Shown here one piece after another: positions 61,567 to 64,000 of a stretch of 64,000 nucleotides of DNA. Position 1 is the first letter of the stretch; each line of letters begins with the position of its first letter. The notes beneath the pieces are model-generated. The model ran no database searches. It had not been told where the DNA came from and was given only the letters and a program-made list of their open reading frames with translations. Source of the DNA: UBA6170 sp942491385. Lineage in GTDB: Bacteria; Chloroflexota; Anaerolineae; Anaerolineales; Anaerolineaceae. The translations under genes and the position numbers were made by a program. The stretch covers positions 491,875 to 555,874 of the forward strand of contig CALOAF010000002.1 of the NCBI GenBank assembly GCA_942491385.1, written 5' to 3'.

Positions 61567-64000
61567 ATGCCTAATATAATCACAATCGATGCAAACGAAG
61601 CAGTCGCCAGGGTTGCATACCGATTAAATGAAGTCATCGCCATTTACCCGATCACGCCCTCCTCCGGCATGGGCGAGATGTCTGACGCCTGGTCAGCAGA
61701 AAGCCGCAAGAATATCTACGGCACCGTCCCGCTGGTGGCTGAAATGCAGGCCGAAGGCGGCGCAGCAGGCGCCATCCACGGTGCCGTCCAGACCGGTGCC
61801 CTGACCACCACCTTCACTGCCTCACAGGGCTTGCTCTTGATGATCCCCAACATGTACAAAATCGCCGCCGAGCTTTCGCCGATGGTGATCCATGTTGCTT
61901 CACGCGCCCTTTCCTACCAGGCCATCTCAATTTACGGTGACCACTCGGACGTTATGGCAACCCGCGCCACCGGCTTCGGCTTGATGGCCGCCAGCTCGGT
62001 ACAGGAAGCCCATGACATGGCCCTCATCGCCACCGCAGCCAGCCTGCGCAGCCCGCATCCCTTTTGTACACTTCTTTGATGGCGCAGAACTTCTGAAGTT
62101 GTCAAAATCAGTGAATTAACGGAAGATGATATGCGTGCAATGATCATTACGATACGGTAGCTGCCCATCGCAGTCGCGCATTGAACCGGAACGACCTGTC
62201 TTACGCAGCTTGCTCAAAATCCGGATAGTGCTGGTGACACGTGAGCAAATCGGCTCCAATACTACAATGCGTTTGTCCTGCCGACCGTTTCAGGAAGTCC
62301 ATGGATGAATTTGCTAAATTAATTTAAATGGAAATGCCATTTATTCGATTATTTTGGCGCACCTGATGTTGAAAGAGTAGTAATTGTCATGGGTTCAGGA
62401 ACCGAGACCGTAGAAGAGACAGCCAAGTATCTACTTTCCAAAGGCGAAAAAATCGGTGTAATTTGATTAGTCACCACCTATGGGAGGCCATTCTCAGTAG
62501 AGCACCTGATGAACACACTTACCAGCCACTGTAAAATCAATCGCTGTCTTAGATCGCACCAGAGGAGCAAGAGCCGTCAAAGAATTGTTATTGCAGGATC
62601 TTGTCTCCGCCTTATATGAAGGGAAAGAACGTGGCTTACCCCCCCACAGTCAAAGACCACCAACGATTGGTAGTCGCTATGGTCTTTCATCGAAAGAAAT
62701 TTACACCAGCAATGGTGAAGGCTATTTTTGATGAATTGAAAAAGATGCTCTTTTAAACCAATGGCTACTGTTGACAACAATGATGACCTGACACACACCA
62801 GCCTTGAGTTTGATCGTCCCATCCTTCTCGATTGTTATTCCCCATACAATCGCTCGCTGTGTGTTCTTTGGATTAGGAGCGAACGGAACTGTTCGGGCCA
62901 ATAAGAACTTTTAAAATTGTATTGGTGAAGAGGGCCCATTGGGGTGGTGCTCAGGGATACTTTGTGTACGACTCAAAAAAATCGGGAAAAATAGTCATTT
63001 CGCATCTACGCTTTGGACTATGGTGCACTGCGCTTTTTTTATTTGATTGGAAGCGGTGAAGGCAACTTTGTAGCTTGTCACCAATTTAATTTTCAGCCGA
63101 AAAAATCGACATGCTCAGATAGACAGAAGTTGGTGCAGTAATATTATTATTGAAAAAGAAGGAACTCTTTATCATCTGTTATTATTATTCGCAAAAAGTT
63201 TTCTTTTTTTCGTGCTGCATGGTCGAGGATCATATTCCGGTAGAAGTACAAAAACGAATCATTGATTCTCAAACTGTTTTTGTATTTCATCGACGCCCAC
63301 AAAATTAAAAGAAAAACTGGTATGGGAAATAGTATCAACACCATTATACCAAACCTGCTTCTTCGCCGCTCGGTGGTGTTTTACACAATGACGAAGCGAT
63401 TGCTGAAATCTAGAAGTGGATTGAGAAAGCCTATGGAAAACGCAGTGAAGCAATTTTTGAATGGTAAGATTTCGAGGCTGTCGATCATACATTAGCAGAA
63501 TTATACGAAGTCAAATATCCTGCCGAAGCCACCAGCGGCAATATCAATATGCAACCGGCTAGGTCAAAGATGGCCCCCAAATTCGTTCAGGAGACGTGCA
63601 AAGACAACTTGTGATATTCGATGGCGTGAGCGTGCCAGTCAGTGCGATGCCGCTTGATGGTATTTTTCCCACTAGCCGCAGCCAATGGGAAAAGAGAAAC
63701 ATTGACCTGGGAATTCCAGTATGGGATCCTGATGTCTGTATTCAGTGGCTGGAAAATGTGTGTTCGTTTTGTCCCCATGCCGTGATTCGCTCCCTGGTCT
63801 CTTGTTGGTCAGTCGGTAGTGGACGCTGAAAGAAGCATTCAAATCCACCGCAGCAATAATTCTAAAGGTGTCCCTGGTGACATTAATACACCCATTCTGG
63901 AACATACAGAAGAGATGAAACGGTTGTGCATTGTGTATCGAAGTCAGCCCGATTAAGAGCAAAACTGGAGGCGGGTCAGAAAGCGATCAACATGGCCCCT
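61567..64000 (+). pseudogene. nifJ: Pyruvate:ferredoxin/flavodoxin oxidoreductase, 5' part intact then many frameshifts (continues past window)
   Basis: An ATG at 61567 after GGAG begins about 160 intact codons of the PFOR N-terminus: EVIAIYPITPSSGMGEMSD, EMQAEGGAAGAIHG, TTTFTASQGLLLMIPNMYKIA and YGDHSDVMATRATGFGLMA. From about 62045 on, family strings continue in shifting frames: VPFVHFFDG-like, AAHRSRALNPERP, VERVVIVMGSGTETVEETAKYL, TPAMVKAIFDELKKM, GLGANGTVRANK, GMGNSINTI, VSAMPLDGIFPTSRSQWEKRNIDL and VWDPDVCIQW (ferredoxin-domain start). The gene order is collinear with NifJ. The bases from about 61640 to 62040 are much richer in G+C than the rest. The 61311-61566 stretch upstream holds no supported gene, one TATAAT near 61342 and a T run near 61460. 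Confidence 0.75.

Noticed and set aside
1..64000. CRISPR arrays, tRNA or rRNA genes, insertion sequences, phage genes, toxin-antitoxin pairs
   Set aside because: No repeat-spacer pattern, cloverleaf with conserved TTCRA arm, transposase motif (DDE) or phage structural gene was seen on reading both strands.

Overview
The window reads as chromosomal DNA of a bacterium of the phylum Chloroflexota, most likely class Anaerolineae. This is inferred from the protein mix and not from any rRNA or marker search. The signs are many Thr/Pro-rich lipoproteins, duplicated M42 aminopeptidases, an F420-type (DDN-like) protein, a ChlI/ChlD-type chelatase, a LytR-CpsA-Psr protein, and moderate-to-low GC by eye. 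There are no rRNA or tRNA genes, no CRISPR array, no insertion sequence and no phage genes. Coding density is high up to about 60.7 kb.

Layout: 1-4.8 kb holds small membrane and envelope genes (DUF2085, DUF4126, L,D-transpeptidase), a cupin, a dodecin and a flavin reductase. 4.9-18.6 kb holds two large c-di-GMP-type signalling proteins, both with damaged catalytic motifs but intact RxxD I-sites. Between and around them lie a DDN-like protein, two MFS exporters, a MATE-like protein, a mycoredoxin-thioredoxin reductase fusion, a cyclophilin and a CBS protein. 18.7-26.8 kb has urocanate hydratase with two paralogous membrane proteins, then (minus strand) polA and a TPR protein. 27-28.7 kb is a lone zinc-free alcohol dehydrogenase between two empty stretches. 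28.7-32.3 kb is a surface-polysaccharide cluster (wecC, wecB, glycosyltransferase). 32.3-39.3 kb is mostly a minus-strand operon of three M42 aminopeptidases, a solute-binding lipoprotein and a surface beta-repeat membrane protein. 39.4-41.5 kb is a ChlI/ChlD-type chelatase locus in which the AAA+ and VWA parts are separated only by a -1 frameshift at an A9 run. 41.7-49 kb has two MFS proteins, Trm112, LCP, SagB-type oxidoreductase and MurJ. 49-52.7 kb has a cold-shock gene, a small membrane-protein gene and an operon of three membrane-anchored coiled-coil proteins. 52.7-56 kb has an eRF1-like (baeRF) protein, HtrA and a CbpA-type J-protein. 56.1-59.7 kb is a pair of sensor proteins whose receiver domains both carry Asn at the phosphoacceptor position. 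60-60.7 kb is a LysM lipoprotein.

From about 60.78 kb to the end the sequence changes character. A NUDIX (ADP-ribose pyrophosphatase-like) gene and a pyruvate:ferredoxin oxidoreductase (nifJ) gene are recognisable but carry many frameshifts. Either this is real decay or the consensus is poor at a contig edge.

The most interesting items are the probable recoded chlI/chlD gene, the two catalytically damaged c-di-GMP proteins with preserved I-sites, the paired pseudo-receivers, the eRF1-like protein with GGS in place of GGQ, and the uncharacterised coiled-coil membrane operon. Domain names come from reading motifs by eye. No database search was run.
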